64,000 bases of DNA, taken from positions 186,001 to 250,000 of the forward strand of contig NZ_JNZA01000001.1 of the NCBI RefSeq assembly GCF_000717345.1. The letters run 5' to 3'. Under the pieces are notes generated by a model. The model ran no database searches and was not told where the DNA came from. It saw only the letters and a program-made list of their open reading frames with translations. Source of the DNA: Streptomyces lydicus. GTDB taxonomy: Bacteria > Actinomycetota > Actinomycetes > Streptomycetales > Streptomycetaceae. Position 1 is the first letter of the stretch; the number at the start of each line of letters is the position of its first letter. Shown here piece after piece: positions 33,543 through 41,887 of this stretch. The position numbers and the translations under genes were made by a program.

Positions 33543-34360
33543 GCGGGCCGGCAAGCGGACTGGAACTCCGCGAACTCCACGGCATGGCGGAGTTCGACAG
33601 CGCCAGCCTGCTCTACGCCGAGATCTGGGGCACCGGCCCGGCCGGCGCACCCGTCTCCGCCGAGGTCATGCGGGCCCTGGCCCACGCCGGAAACTACGTG
33701 GCCGGAGCGTATGAGGACGGCCGGCTGGTGGGCGCGTCCGTCGCCTTCTTCGGCACACCCACGGGCACCACCCTGCACTCCCACATCACCGGCGCCGCCA
33801 AGGGCCGAGGCATCGGGCTGGCTCTCAAGCTCCACCAGCGGCAGTGGGCGCTCACCCGCGGACTGAAGCGCATCACCTGGACATACGACCCCCTCATCCG
33901 CCGCAACGCCTACTTCAACCTCGTCAAACTCGGCGCCCGCCCCGAGGAGTACCTGCGGTCCTTCTACGGGACCATGGACGACGCCATCAACGGCGGCGAC
34001 GAAACCGACCGGGTCCTGGCCGCCTGGGACCTCTCCGCCTCCCCGACGACGCCCGAGACCCCGGACGTCGACGTGCCGGCGAATGCCGCGCACGGCGTCC
34101 GCGATCACTGCGGCCTGCCCCAACTCGGCGCCACCGACGCGGAGGTCGTACTCATCGACCTCCCCGACGACATCGAAAGCCTCCGCCGCGCGGACGCCGG
34201 CGCCGCCCGTGCCTGGCGGCTGGCCGTCCGGCAGACCCTGGGCGGCCTGCTCTCCGACGGAGCCCGAGTCGTCGGCTTCCACAACCGCCGCAGCTACGTG
34301 GTCCACCGCGCCACCCCCTCCCTCACCCACCCGGCACACCGCACCAGGAGCCACCCGTAA
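33539..34360 (+). CDS. GNAT-type acyltransferase (COG3375-like), likely D-amino-acid N-succinyltransferase
   Basis: A 273-residue protein of the predicted GNAT group that accompanies N-acylamino-acid racemases. It has the acetyl-CoA-binding-like segment VGASVAFFGTPTGTTLHSHI, then AKGRGIGLALKLHQRQWALT, and the diagnostic WTYDPLIRRNAYFNLVKLGA (about residues 119-138). The C-terminal third carries EVVLIDLPDDIESLRRAD. Start: ATG 33539 overlaps the M20 stop; its TAA overlaps the next ATG by one base. In characterised operons the homologue transfers succinyl from succinyl-CoA to D-amino acids, and I infer the same here from synteny. Confidence 0.8.
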   Translation: MSGPASGLELRELHGMAEFDSASLLYAEIWGTGPAGAPVSAEVMRALAHAGNYVAGAYEDGRLVGASVAFFGTPTGTTLHSHITGAAKGRGIGLALKLHQRQWALTRGLKRITWTYDPLIRRNAYFNLVKLGARPEEYLRSFYGTMDDAINGGDETDRVLAAWDLSASPTTPETPDVDVPANAAHGVRDHCGLPQLGATDAEVVLIDLPDDIESLRRADAGAARAWRLAVRQTLGGLLSDGARVVGFHNRRSYVVHRATPSLTHPAHRTRSHP

Positions 34361-35469
34361 TGAAGCTGAAGATCTCCGGCATCGAACTGCGCCGGATCGC
34401 GATGCCCCTCGTCGCCCCGTTCCGCACCTCCTTCGGCGTGGAGACCAGCCGCGACGTGCTGCTCGTCCGCGTCGTCACCTCCGAAGGAGAGGGCTGGGCC
34501 GAATGCGCGGCCATGTCCGAGCCCCGCTACTGCTCGGAGTACGTGGACGGCGCACAGGACGTCCTGCGCAAGTTCCTCATACCCGCCCTGCCGAAGGACG
34601 GCGTCGACGCCGCGACGGTGGGCCGGGCCCTGGAACCCTTCACCGGCCACCACATGGCGAAGTCCGCTCTGGAGACGGCGGTCCTCGACGCCCAACTCCG
34701 TGTCACCGGCGAGTCCTTCGGCTCCTACCTCGGCGCCGCCCGCGACCGCGTCCCCTGCGGCGTCTCGGTCGGCATCATGGACACCGTCCCCGAACTCCTC
34801 GACGCCGTCGAGCGCTATGTCGCCGAGGGCTACGTCCGGATCAAGCTGAAGATCGAACCCGGCTGGGATCTCGAACCCGTCCGCGCGGTCCGCGAACGCT
34901 TCGGCGACGACCTGCTCCTCCAGGTCGACGCCAACGCGGCGTACACCCTCGTCGACGCCCAACACCTGGCCAAACTGGACGCGTTCGACCTCCTCCTGAT
35001 CGAACAACCCCTCGCCAACGACGACCTGGTGCAGCACGCCCAGCTCGCGAAGCTCCTGCGCACCCCGATCTGCCTCGACGAGTCCATCGAGTCGGCCGCC
35101 CACGCCGCGGCGGCCATCTCCCTCGGCGCCTGCTCCGTCATCAACGTCAAGCCGGCGCGAGTCGGCGGCTACCTCGAAGCCCGCCGCATCCACGACCTGG
35201 CCCGCGCCCACGGCATCCCCGTCTGGTGCGGCGGCATGCTCGAAACCGGCATCGGGCGCGCCGCCAACGTAGCCCTCGCCGCCCTCCCCGGCTTCACCCT
35301 CCCCGGCGACACCTCCGGCTCCCACCGCTACTTCGCCACCGACATCACACCGCCGTTCGTCCTCGCCGACGGTCACCTCGAAGTCCCCACCGGCCCGGGA
35401 ATCGGCACCGAGCCACTCGCCGACGTCCTCGACGAGGTCACCACCGCCAGCGAGTGGATCGCGTTTTAA
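34360..35469 (+). CDS. N-acyl (N-succinyl) amino acid racemase / o-succinylbenzoate synthase-type enolase
   Basis: A 369-residue enolase-superfamily enzyme. The acid/base lysines are in RIKLKI (Lys162/Lys164) and NVKPARVGG (Lys264). Metal ligands are Asp190 in LLQVDANAA, Glu215 in LLIEQPLAN and Asp240 in ICLDESIES. These positions agree within one residue with the characterised Amycolatopsis racemase. The capping domain is residues 1-125 (MPLVAPFRTSFG). Some family members are bifunctional with menaquinone OSB synthase; the absence of men genes and the presence of M20 and GNAT partners favour the racemase role. Start: ATG 34360 (TAATG overlap). A 12-bp hairpin ends the operon. Confidence 0.88.
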   Translation: MKLKISGIELRRIAMPLVAPFRTSFGVETSRDVLLVRVVTSEGEGWAECAAMSEPRYCSEYVDGAQDVLRKFLIPALPKDGVDAATVGRALEPFTGHHMAKSALETAVLDAQLRVTGESFGSYLGAARDRVPCGVSVGIMDTVPELLDAVERYVAEGYVRIKLKIEPGWDLEPVRAVRERFGDDLLLQVDANAAYTLVDAQHLAKLDAFDLLLIEQPLANDDLVQHAQLAKLLRTPICLDESIESAAHAAAAISLGACSVINVKPARVGGYLEARRIHDLARAHGIPVWCGGMLETGIGRAANVALAALPGFTLPGDTSGSHRYFATDITPPFVLADGHLEVPTGPGIGTEPLADVLDEVTTASEWIAF

Positions 35470-35492
35470 CCGCGTTCCCGGCAGCATCTGCC

Positions 35493-35530
35493 CCGGGCTC
35501 CCCGAACCACAGCGCGACCGGGGAGCCCGG
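35493..35530 (+). terminator. perfect 12-bp hairpin ending the racemase operon
   Basis: CCGGGCTCCCCG pairs with CGGGGAGCCCGG across a 14-nt loop, 24 bp after the racemase stop. Confidence 0.8.
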
Positions 35531-35650
35531 CCGCATACGCGCCGGGCCCACCTCCCGGGTTCAGCGTGAGGGCAGGACCAACGGCCTGCGGGCCGATCCC
35601 CGGTCGGGCAAACCCGAAAGGCCGGGCCCACCGGTACGTCCGCTCGGTCA

Positions 35651-36391
35651 TCAGGCGCGGCAGCGCAGCATCTCCATAGGCGGGTTGGCGAGGTAGTCCG
35701 CCCAGAAGTCCGCACCGAACTTGCGCACGCCGGCGTCGGACACCTTCAGTGGGACCCAGGCCACGTCACTGAATCCGGCCGCCTGCAGACACTTCTCGTA
35801 GACCTCGCGGCGCGGGCGGGTGGTGACGAACTCGATCGGCGGGTCGAGCAGCGCCGTGACCCGGACTCGCGGTCCGGTCTCGGCCTCCTCGCCGGTCGGC
35901 TCGCAGAGAAAGCCGTACTTGCCCAGGGACGGCCCGTCGAAGCGGTAGTCGGGCGATTGGTTGAGAATGAAGAACTCGCCGCCTGGCACCAGACTTTGGT
36001 GCACGTTGCGGCACATCTGCTCCATGACGGCGACGTCCTCCGCGTAGTTGAGCAGCTGGACCCCCGTGGCGATATCGAAGCCTCGCCCGAGGGGCCGCAG
36101 CGCGGACACATCGCCCACCTCGTAGCGCACACCCAGCGGATCGTGCTTCTCCAACTTCTCCGCAACGGCGATCATCTCGCCGGAGATATCGATTCCGAGC
36201 ACCTCCGTGGCGCCGCGCCGCTTGAACTCCCTGCTGTAGAAGCCGGTGCCGGAGGCCAGATCGAGGACCGACCTGCCGCGCACCTCCCCGACCATGGCCA
36301 GGAAGCCCGGCACCAACGCGTAGTGCTCCAACGGCAGGGACTTGAAGCCCTCGTACGCCTCACCGATCTCGTCATACTGCTGCGCGCTCAC
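35651..36391 (-). CDS. class I SAM-dependent methyltransferase
   Basis: A 246-residue Rossmann-fold methyltransferase. It has motif I SVLDLASGTGFYSREF (about 41-56), the acidic end of strand 2 in VLGIDISGEM, motif II around GVRYEVGDVSAL, and FDIATGVQLLNYAEDV then LVPGGEFFILNQSP as post-I and motif III. The C-terminal 90 residues are substrate-specific. The same general type occurs in antibiotic tailoring and in stand-alone small-molecule methylation. Start: ATG 36391. It stands alone, convergent with the racemase operon. The substrate is unknown. Confidence 0.87.
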   Translation of the reverse strand: MSAQQYDEIGEAYEGFKSLPLEHYALVPGFLAMVGEVRGRSVLDLASGTGFYSREFKRRGATEVLGIDISGEMIAVAEKLEKHDPLGVRYEVGDVSALRPLGRGFDIATGVQLLNYAEDVAVMEQMCRNVHQSLVPGGEFFILNQSPDYRFDGPSLGKYGFLCEPTGEEAETGPRVRVTALLDPPIEFVTTRPRREVYEKCLQAAGFSDVAWVPLKVSDAGVRKFGADFWADYLANPPMEMLRCRA

Positions 36392-36928
36392 CGCACTGTC
36401 CTCCCCGCTTCGTCATGTCCTCGGCCTCGGCTTCCCGCACTCGGGGCACGCCGCGGCCTCTGGCGGGCAGTCTCTCCGCATCCCGGCAGCCGGTCGTACC
36501 GGCAGAAGCCACAAAGATGCAGACGTCGTCCCGGCCACTTGTACGGGCGGGGGCACGGGTGTGCCGTCGTCGGGGAAGTGAGCAAACCCAGGCTAGGTTG
36601 CGTCTCTCCGCCGGCGGTCGGAGCCGGATGAGAGCTGCGGCAGCGGTGACGGTGCCCGAGGTGCCGTAGCCGTCAAGCGCATGGCCCACGAGTGAGTCTC
36701 CGACGTCGCGGAAGGCGTGGCACGCCTTCAGCTCCGGGAGGCTCGCCCTTCTCGCCGGACTCCCGGGCTGCGAAGTTCTCTTCCCCGCGGCGGCGCGGAT
36801 GGCTTCCACGGCCGGCGGAGCCAAGGCGTCCAGGAGATGTGGGTCGAGCGAGGGCGAGAAGGGGAGCATCCGTTCGGGGCTTGTCGATGCTTGTCGGGCT
36901 TGTCAGGGCTTGGCGGTGCTTGAGCGGC
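36392..36928. other. 537-bp stretch with no supportable gene; short repeats at its right end
   Basis: Open frames here have no recognisable motifs and no consistent start. At 36879-36922 the word GCTTG recurs five times at 9-10 bp spacing, just downstream of the TetX-like stop. Otherwise I see nothing in it. Confidence 0.5.
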
Positions 36929-38062
36929 TCACCGGGTCTGGTCGTGTCCGGTGAACATGTCGACCAGGCGCTGGGGTGCGTCCTCGCTGAGCAGGGCCTC
37001 CAGGAGCTCGGCACCCTCGGCGGCGGTTTCGGCGGTGCGAGGGAACATGGCCCGCTCGTACTCGGTGAGGGCGGCCTCGATGTCATCAGGGTGCGCGGCG
37101 AGGGAGTCGCCGAGTTCGGCGCCGTCGAGCATGGCCAGGTTGGCTCCTTCGCCGTTCGGGGCCGTGAGGTGGGCGGCGTCGCCGACCAGGGTCACCCCCG
37201 GCACCCGGTCCCACCGGTGCCCGTTCGGCAGCGCGTAGTGGTGGCGCAGAACCGGCGCGGTGTCGCCGTCGGTGATCAGCGAGGTGAGTTCCGGTGCCCA
37301 GTCGCCGAACTCCTGCGCGATCAGCGCCCTGGCTGCGGCGGCATTGGTGAAATCGATGGCGGCGAACCAGTCCAGCGGCCTGGCAAGCCCCACGTAGGTG
37401 TGCAGGGTGTCGCCGGTCTCCCGGTGAGCGAAGATTTCCTTGCCCTGGGCGGGCACCATCAGCGCCCCGCCGCCGACCGTCTTCGCGGCGGCCGGGTGCC
37501 GGGTGTCGGCCTCGAACAGGTAGGTCTCGACGACTGAGTGGCCGGTGTACTCGGGAGTCGCGCTGGAGAGCAGCGGCCGGACCCGTGACCACGCGCCGTC
37601 CGCACCGACCAGCAGGCTCGTGACGACGGTGCTGCCGTCGGCGAACGTCACCTCGTGGCGGCCGTCGCCGAGGGCACGGGTATCACTGACCTTGTGGCCC
37701 CACCGGACGGTGCCGGCCGGGAGCGAGTCGAGCAGGATCTGTCGCAGTTCGCCGCGTTGCACCTCGGGGCGTCCCCCCGTGCCGTCGTCGGCTTTGTCGA
37801 ACAGGACGGTTCCGTCCGAGTCGAGGACCCGCATGGCCTGGCGGCCCTCCAGGATGAGGCCGCGGAACTCTTCCATCAAGTCCGCAGCTTTGAGGGCGAG
37901 TTGACCGTTGTAGTCGTGGATGTCGAGCATGCCGCCCTGCGAACGCGCCGTCGGCGAAGGCTCCGCCTCGTAGACGGTGGCCGGTATCCCGTGGACGTGC
38001 AGGACGCGGGCGAGGGTGAGGCCGCCGAGTCCGGCGCCGATGATCGTGACGTGAGTGGTCAT
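36929..38062 (-). CDS. TetX-like FAD-dependent monooxygenase
   Basis: A 377-residue flavin monooxygenase that follows TetX along its length. It has the FAD motif VTIIGAGLGGLTLARVLHVHG (residues about 5-24), GGMLDIHDYNGQLALKAA, PEVQRGELRQILLDSLPAGT, SLLVGADGAWSRVRPLL and LVGDAAHLTAPNGEGANLA. The C-terminal helix ends MFTGHDQTR. TetX (388 residues) hydroxylates and inactivates tetracyclines; actinomycete relatives act on diverse aromatic compounds. Whether this one is a tetracycline destructase is not shown by the sequence. Start: ATG 38062. It follows the alpha/beta hydrolase on the same strand, but a perfect 10-bp hairpin 24 bp before its start separates them. Confidence 0.87.
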   Translation of the reverse strand: MTTHVTIIGAGLGGLTLARVLHVHGIPATVYEAEPSPTARSQGGMLDIHDYNGQLALKAADLMEEFRGLILEGRQAMRVLDSDGTVLFDKADDGTGGRPEVQRGELRQILLDSLPAGTVRWGHKVSDTRALGDGRHEVTFADGSTVVTSLLVGADGAWSRVRPLLSSATPEYTGHSVVETYLFEADTRHPAAAKTVGGGALMVPAQGKEIFAHRETGDTLHTYVGLARPLDWFAAIDFTNAAAARALIAQEFGDWAPELTSLITDGDTAPVLRHHYALPNGHRWDRVPGVTLVGDAAHLTAPNGEGANLAMLDGAELGDSLAAHPDDIEAALTEYERAMFPRTAETAAEGAELLEALLSEDAPQRLVDMFTGHDQTR

Positions 38063-38085
38063 GGCGATTCCTTATGTGTGGCACG

Positions 38086-38110
38086 CCTGCCGGGTAGGGC
38101 ACCCGGCAGG
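38086..38110 (-). terminator. perfect 10-bp hairpin between hydrolase and TetX-like gene
   Basis: CCTGCCGGGT pairs with ACCCGGCAGG across a 5-nt loop. It could end the hydrolase transcript or attenuate the TetX-like gene. Confidence 0.65.
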
Positions 38111-38189
38111 TTCACTGGAAACGTGCCAGCCCCCGCCGACAAGCCGCCGACATCGGACCGAGAGCCCCGACAGGTGATCGACAACCGAC

Positions 38190-39005
38190 TCACTCAGATG
38201 TGGCAGCTTGGACGGTGGTCAGGAAGTCGCCCAGGGCGGTGGCGACCGTTTCGGGAGCTTCCAGAGGCAGCAGGTGCCCGACGCCGGGAACGGTGGTCAT
38301 GGTCGCGTGCGGAACGTAGGGCAGCAAGCACTCGCGCAGCACGGTGGGCGGCTCGACCTTGTCGTGCTCGCCGGCGAGCACAGCCACAGGGGTTTCGATG
38401 CGACGGGCTTCCTTGGTGATGTCCTGGGCGATTCCCCGCAACGGCCACTCCGTACGGGCGTCGCCCGAGGTGGCAAGGCTGTCTCGGACGACTGCGTCCC
38501 GTACTGCTTGCGGCATGGCGACAGCAGTCAGGACATGGTCCAGGGCATGGTCTACGGACGCGGGCGAGTCGTAGGCGTGGGACAAGTCCTGCCGGTACTG
38601 CTCCGTCACGGCCGCGGCCGGCAGGGCGGGAGCGGGCGCGAGGAGGACCGCGCCGAGCAGTCCGGCGGGACGCCGGGCCGCGACCAGTTGGCTGACCTTG
38701 CCGCCCATCGAGTGACCGACGAGAACGAAGGGTCCCGCGACGCATTCCTCGACCACTCGCAGGAGGTCGTCGGCGAGTTGGTCGAGGTGATACGGCCCCG
38801 GTAGCTCACGCGAGGTGCTCCAGCCGCGCTGATCGAAACGGACCGTCGCCTGCTCGGGCGGCAGGCGCCGGACGACCTCGTCCCACGTACGGGCGGAGCC
38901 GCCCCAGTAGTGCGCGAACACCAGCGTGTGCCCGCCGCGTTCGCCCTCGATCCGGGCCTCCAGGGACCCGCCCGCCACGGCCACGGTCTTTGTAGTATTC
39001 GACAC
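38190..39005 (-). CDS. alpha/beta hydrolase
   Basis: A 271-residue cytoplasmic alpha/beta hydrolase. The oxyanion region is FAHYWGGSARTWDEVV (HY in place of the usual HG), the nucleophile Ser is in LVGHSMGGKVSQL (about 92-104), Asp in VLAGEHDKVEPP, and His in VPGVGHLLPLEAP. Start is taken as GTG 39005, with GAGGAG about 10 bases upstream; the frame continues far upstream but only as antisense of the AraC gene. It is divergent from the AraC-type regulator with 96 bp between, so that regulator probably controls it. The reaction could be an esterase, lactonase or haloperoxidase-like activity. Confidence 0.85.
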   Translation of the reverse strand: MSNTTKTVAVAGGSLEARIEGERGGHTLVFAHYWGGSARTWDEVVRRLPPEQATVRFDQRGWSTSRELPGPYHLDQLADDLLRVVEECVAGPFVLVGHSMGGKVSQLVAARRPAGLLGAVLLAPAPALPAAAVTEQYRQDLSHAYDSPASVDHALDHVLTAVAMPQAVRDAVVRDSLATSGDARTEWPLRGIAQDITKEARRIETPVAVLAGEHDKVEPPTVLRECLLPYVPHATMTTVPGVGHLLPLEAPETVATALGDFLTTVQAATSE

Positions 39006-39101
39006 CTCTACGCCTCTCCTCAACGTCACAGCAGGCAGCAAACCGGTGGAACCACTCGCCCCTCCGTGCTGTCCATCTGCCTCAGATACGGGAATGACGC
39101 T

Positions 39102-40025
39102 ATGCCGGTGAAGCCCTTCTCCTTGGTGAAAAGAGACCGACCCCTTGTGGAAAACGGACACCTTGCCGTGCGGCAGCTGCGGTACCTGCCCGCCGTCGGA
39201 GCCCCCTACGGCGTGGAGGTCCTCAGCTTCGCCGCGCTGCGCGAGACAGACACGGAGCGGCGTCGCACACGACTGCAACGCCCCGACTTCCACGTGCTCG
39301 CCCTGGTCACCAAGGGCAGCGGTGCCCATGAAGCGGACTTCCAGCCCTACCAACTGCACGAGGGCAGCGTCGTGTGGATCAGGCCCGGTGTGGTGCATCG
39401 ATGGAGCGACGTCGATGGTCTCGACGGCCCCCTGATCCTCTTCCAGCCCTGCTTCCTGCCCGATCCCGGCCTCGAAACCATGGACGCCACCGCGCCCGCC
39501 TGCTGGCGCCTGCCGTCCCAGGCCCTTCCGCTCGCAGTGCTGGCCGCCGAGCACCTCGATCGCGAGCACCGTGCGGCAGTGCAATCGCCACGTCTGGCGT
39601 CCTCCGCGCTGCTCTCCCACCTGCTGGCGGCACTGGTGTTGCGCGTACGGCCCGGGACATCCACACCGCCTGCCCGCGGCGCGACCGGGAGCGGGCAGCT
39701 TGAGATCTTCCACGCCTACCGCACCGCGATGGAGGAACACTTCACCCACTGGCACCGCGTGGCCGACTACGCGCAGGCACTCGGCTACGACGTACGGACA
39801 CTCACCCGTGCGACCCGCACCGCCACAGGAACCGGCGCCAAGGCATTCCTCGACCAGCGCATCTTGCTCGAAGCAAAACGGCTGCTCGCCCACACCGACC
39901 TACCGGTCGGCAGCTGTGCACACCGCCTCGGATTCCGCGACACCGGCAACTTCACCACCTTCTTCCGACGCCAGACCGGCCTGGCCCCCACCTCATGGAC
40001 GGCCACCCTCCGTCCCGATCGGTAA
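39102..40025 (+). CDS. AraC-family transcriptional regulator
   Basis: A 307-residue regulator. The N-terminal cupin-like ligand domain is at about 20-180 (RPDFHVLALVTKGSGAHEADF, EGSVVWIRPGVVHRW). The C-terminal pair of helix-turn-helix motifs spans about 205-300 (VADYAQALGYDVRTLTRATR; PVGSCAHRLGFRDTGNFTTFFRRQTGLAPTSW). The recognition-helix and PxxW end are canonical. Start: ATG 39102; a longer frame upstream overlaps the divergent hydrolase promoter and is unlikely. It is divergent from the hydrolase at 39005. The ligand is unknown. Confidence 0.88.
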   Translation: MPVKPFSLVKRDRPLVENGHLAVRQLRYLPAVGAPYGVEVLSFAALRETDTERRRTRLQRPDFHVLALVTKGSGAHEADFQPYQLHEGSVVWIRPGVVHRWSDVDGLDGPLILFQPCFLPDPGLETMDATAPACWRLPSQALPLAVLAAEHLDREHRAAVQSPRLASSALLSHLLAALVLRVRPGTSTPPARGATGSGQLEIFHAYRTAMEEHFTHWHRVADYAQALGYDVRTLTRATRTATGTGAKAFLDQRILLEAKRLLAHTDLPVGSCAHRLGFRDTGNFTTFFRRQTGLAPTSWTATLRPDR

Positions 40026-40064
40026 CCGGAGTACGCACGGGTTCCGGTCTGATGGGGGAGGGGC

Positions 40065-40088
40065 TTGACCTTGACCGTGCGTCAGGGT
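40065..40088 (+). promoter_or_regulatory. MerR-type operator/promoter
   Basis: TTGACC (-35) at 40065-40070 overlaps the dyad ACCTTGAC (40068-40075), N5, GTCAGGGT (40081-40088), with one mismatch between arms. This is the classic MerR-family operator shape. The hydrolase ATG is 15 bp downstream, and a merR-family gene follows it in the same direction. Confidence 0.65.
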
Positions 40089-40102
40089 TGGAGCCTCGTC
40101 GC

Positions 40103-41017
40103 ATGACGAACAACAGCACTTCCCCGGACCGGCTCGCTCCGCCGGTCGGAGGGTTTCAGGAGATCGACGGCCGCCGTGTTTTCGTGCACCGGTCGGGCAG
40201 CGGCGGACCGGCCGTCGTGTTCCTGCCGGGCGCCAGCGCGGTCGGCCTGGACTACTTCGGTGTCCAGCAAGGGGTTTCGCAGTTCACCACCGCCGTGGTG
40301 TACGACCGCGGCGGCACGGGCTACAGCGATCACCTTCCACTCCCGCGCACCGCCGCCGCGGTCGCCACGGAACTGCACGACCTGCTGCACGCCCAGGGCA
40401 TTCCCGCCCCGTACGTTCTGGTGGCGCACTCTCTCGGCGGCCTCTATGCGCACCGGTTCGCGCAGCTGTACCCGCAGGAGGTGGCCGGGCTGGTCTGGTT
40501 GGACGCCTTCCACCGCGACTGGGACGCCTTCATGCCTCCCGAAGCCAGTCTGGTCGCGGTCGAGCAGATGGCACCTGATCTGGAACAGCTGGAACAGATG
40601 CGCCCGGTCTTGCGCGAGATGTTTGCCGAGTTGCTCGTCGACTACCCGGAGCACATGCGGCAGGCGCTGCTCGACCTCAAGGTGAGTGACAGAGGGATCC
40701 GCGTCGGTATCGCCGAGCGCACCAAGTTGGCCGGACTCGCCACCGAATTGCAGGTCGGGCCGAGCACTCCCGACGTCCCGGTGATCGCGCTCACCGTGGT
40801 GGGCACCGATCCCGGCCAGCAGGCGCTGATGTCGGAGCAGACGGCGCAGGAGATGTATGACGGCAGGACAAGAATGGACGCGGCCCGGGTGAGCGCGGTC
40901 TCGCACGGGGAACAACGCATCCTCACCGACACCAGCCACCACCGGCTCTGCTTCGACCGCCCCGATGCCGTGGTCCAGGCTATCCGCGACGTCGTCGACC
41001 GGGCGGCTCGTCCCTAG
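40103..41017 (+). CDS. alpha/beta hydrolase, MerR-controlled
   Basis: A 304-residue alpha/beta hydrolase. It has the oxyanion region VVFLPGASAVG, TAVVYDRGGTGYSD, and the nucleophile Ser in YVLVAHSLGGLYAHRF (about 113-128). The acid residue is probably in the HRDWDAF or later VVGTDPG region, and the His in DTSHHRLCFDRPD. There is no signal peptide or membrane segment. ATG 40103 lies 15 bp after a MerR-type dyad, so the message has a short leader. The MerR-family gene starts 37 bp after its stop, and the two likely form an operon induced when that regulator senses a small molecule, perhaps the substrate. Confidence 0.85.
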   Translation: MTNNSTSPDRLAPPVGGFQEIDGRRVFVHRSGSGGPAVVFLPGASAVGLDYFGVQQGVSQFTTAVVYDRGGTGYSDHLPLPRTAAAVATELHDLLHAQGIPAPYVLVAHSLGGLYAHRFAQLYPQEVAGLVWLDAFHRDWDAFMPPEASLVAVEQMAPDLEQLEQMRPVLREMFAELLVDYPEHMRQALLDLKVSDRGIRVGIAERTKLAGLATELQVGPSTPDVPVIALTVVGTDPGQQALMSEQTAQEMYDGRTRMDAARVSAVSHGEQRILTDTSHHRLCFDRPDAVVQAIRDVVDRAARP

Positions 41018-41054
41018 ACTCGGCCCGACCATGCCCGACGATCAGAGGTGACCG

Positions 41055-41816
41055 GTGCTTACGATCAGTCAACTCGCGGCGACTGCCGGCGTGACCGTGC
41101 GCACCGTTCGCCACTACCACCACTTCGGCCTGTTGCCCGAGCCCGAGCGCGATTCCTCCGGCTACCGCTGTTACGACGCGCAAGCGGCGGTGGATCTCAT
41201 CCGGATCAGGACCCTTGCTGACGCCGGGGTTCCGTTGGCTCGTATCGACGCGCTGCTGCACGCACAGCCGACTGAATTCGCCTCGGCCATCACGGATATC
41301 GACGCCGCCTTGCAGCGCAAGATCGACCAGCTCGCCGCATACCGCCGCCGGATCGCCGAACTGGCAAGCGGCGAAAGGCTTGTGCTGCCACCCGAGGTGG
41401 TCGCCATTCTGGACCGGATGCGCAGTCTCGGGGTCAGCGAACGGCGGGTACGACTTGAGCGCGACTCGTGGATCCTGATACAGGCACTGGACCCCAGCTC
41501 CATGCCGCAACGGATACGGGACAAGAACGCCAGATTCGACGACCCCGAGACGACGCGCCTGTATCTCGTCTGTGATCAATCGGTCGACTGGGATCCGCAC
41601 GATCCACGCCTGGACCGTCTCATCGACGATCTGGACGCATGGGAGATCAAGCACGCACGAGACAGCAGCGGCGGGTCAGGGAACCTGAAGCTGGTCTTCT
41701 CCCGGATCTTCGCCGAGGCGTCACCGGCATGGCAACGCATCCTTGAAGCGCTGGCCCACCGCGCCGAGCAACGCCGAACCGCCGAGCAGCGCCGAACCGC
41801 CGGGCACAACAGCTGA
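41055..41816 (+). CDS. MerR-family transcriptional regulator
   Basis: A 253-residue regulator. The N-terminal MerR helix-turn-helix and wing are clear (ISQLAATAGVTVRTVRHYHH, SSGYRCYDAQAAVDLIRIRT). The usual coiled-coil dimer helix follows at about 80-115 (DIDAALQRKIDQLAAYRRRI). The remaining 140 residues are an effector domain without the metal-binding Cys of MerR/ZntR, so an organic ligand is likely. A repeat RRTAEQRRTA occurs near the C-terminus. GTG 41055 is preceded by GAGGTG. Its probable operator is the dyad at 40068-40088 before the hydrolase, with which it is co-directional. Confidence 0.9.
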   Translation: MLTISQLAATAGVTVRTVRHYHHFGLLPEPERDSSGYRCYDAQAAVDLIRIRTLADAGVPLARIDALLHAQPTEFASAITDIDAALQRKIDQLAAYRRRIAELASGERLVLPPEVVAILDRMRSLGVSERRVRLERDSWILIQALDPSSMPQRIRDKNARFDDPETTRLYLVCDQSVDWDPHDPRLDRLIDDLDAWEIKHARDSSGGSGNLKLVFSRIFAEASPAWQRILEALAHRAEQRRTAEQRRTAGHNS

Positions 41817-41887
41817 AGCCGGCACCCTGGTCTCGTCCGACGGTCGGGCGGAGGGCGCGGTGCCGCGGGCTTTCTTGGGGCAACTCC

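Noticed and set aside
36372..36869. A 165-codon minus-strand open frame before the methyltransferase
   Set aside because: No start signal, no recognisable domain, composition typical of non-coding high-GC sequence.
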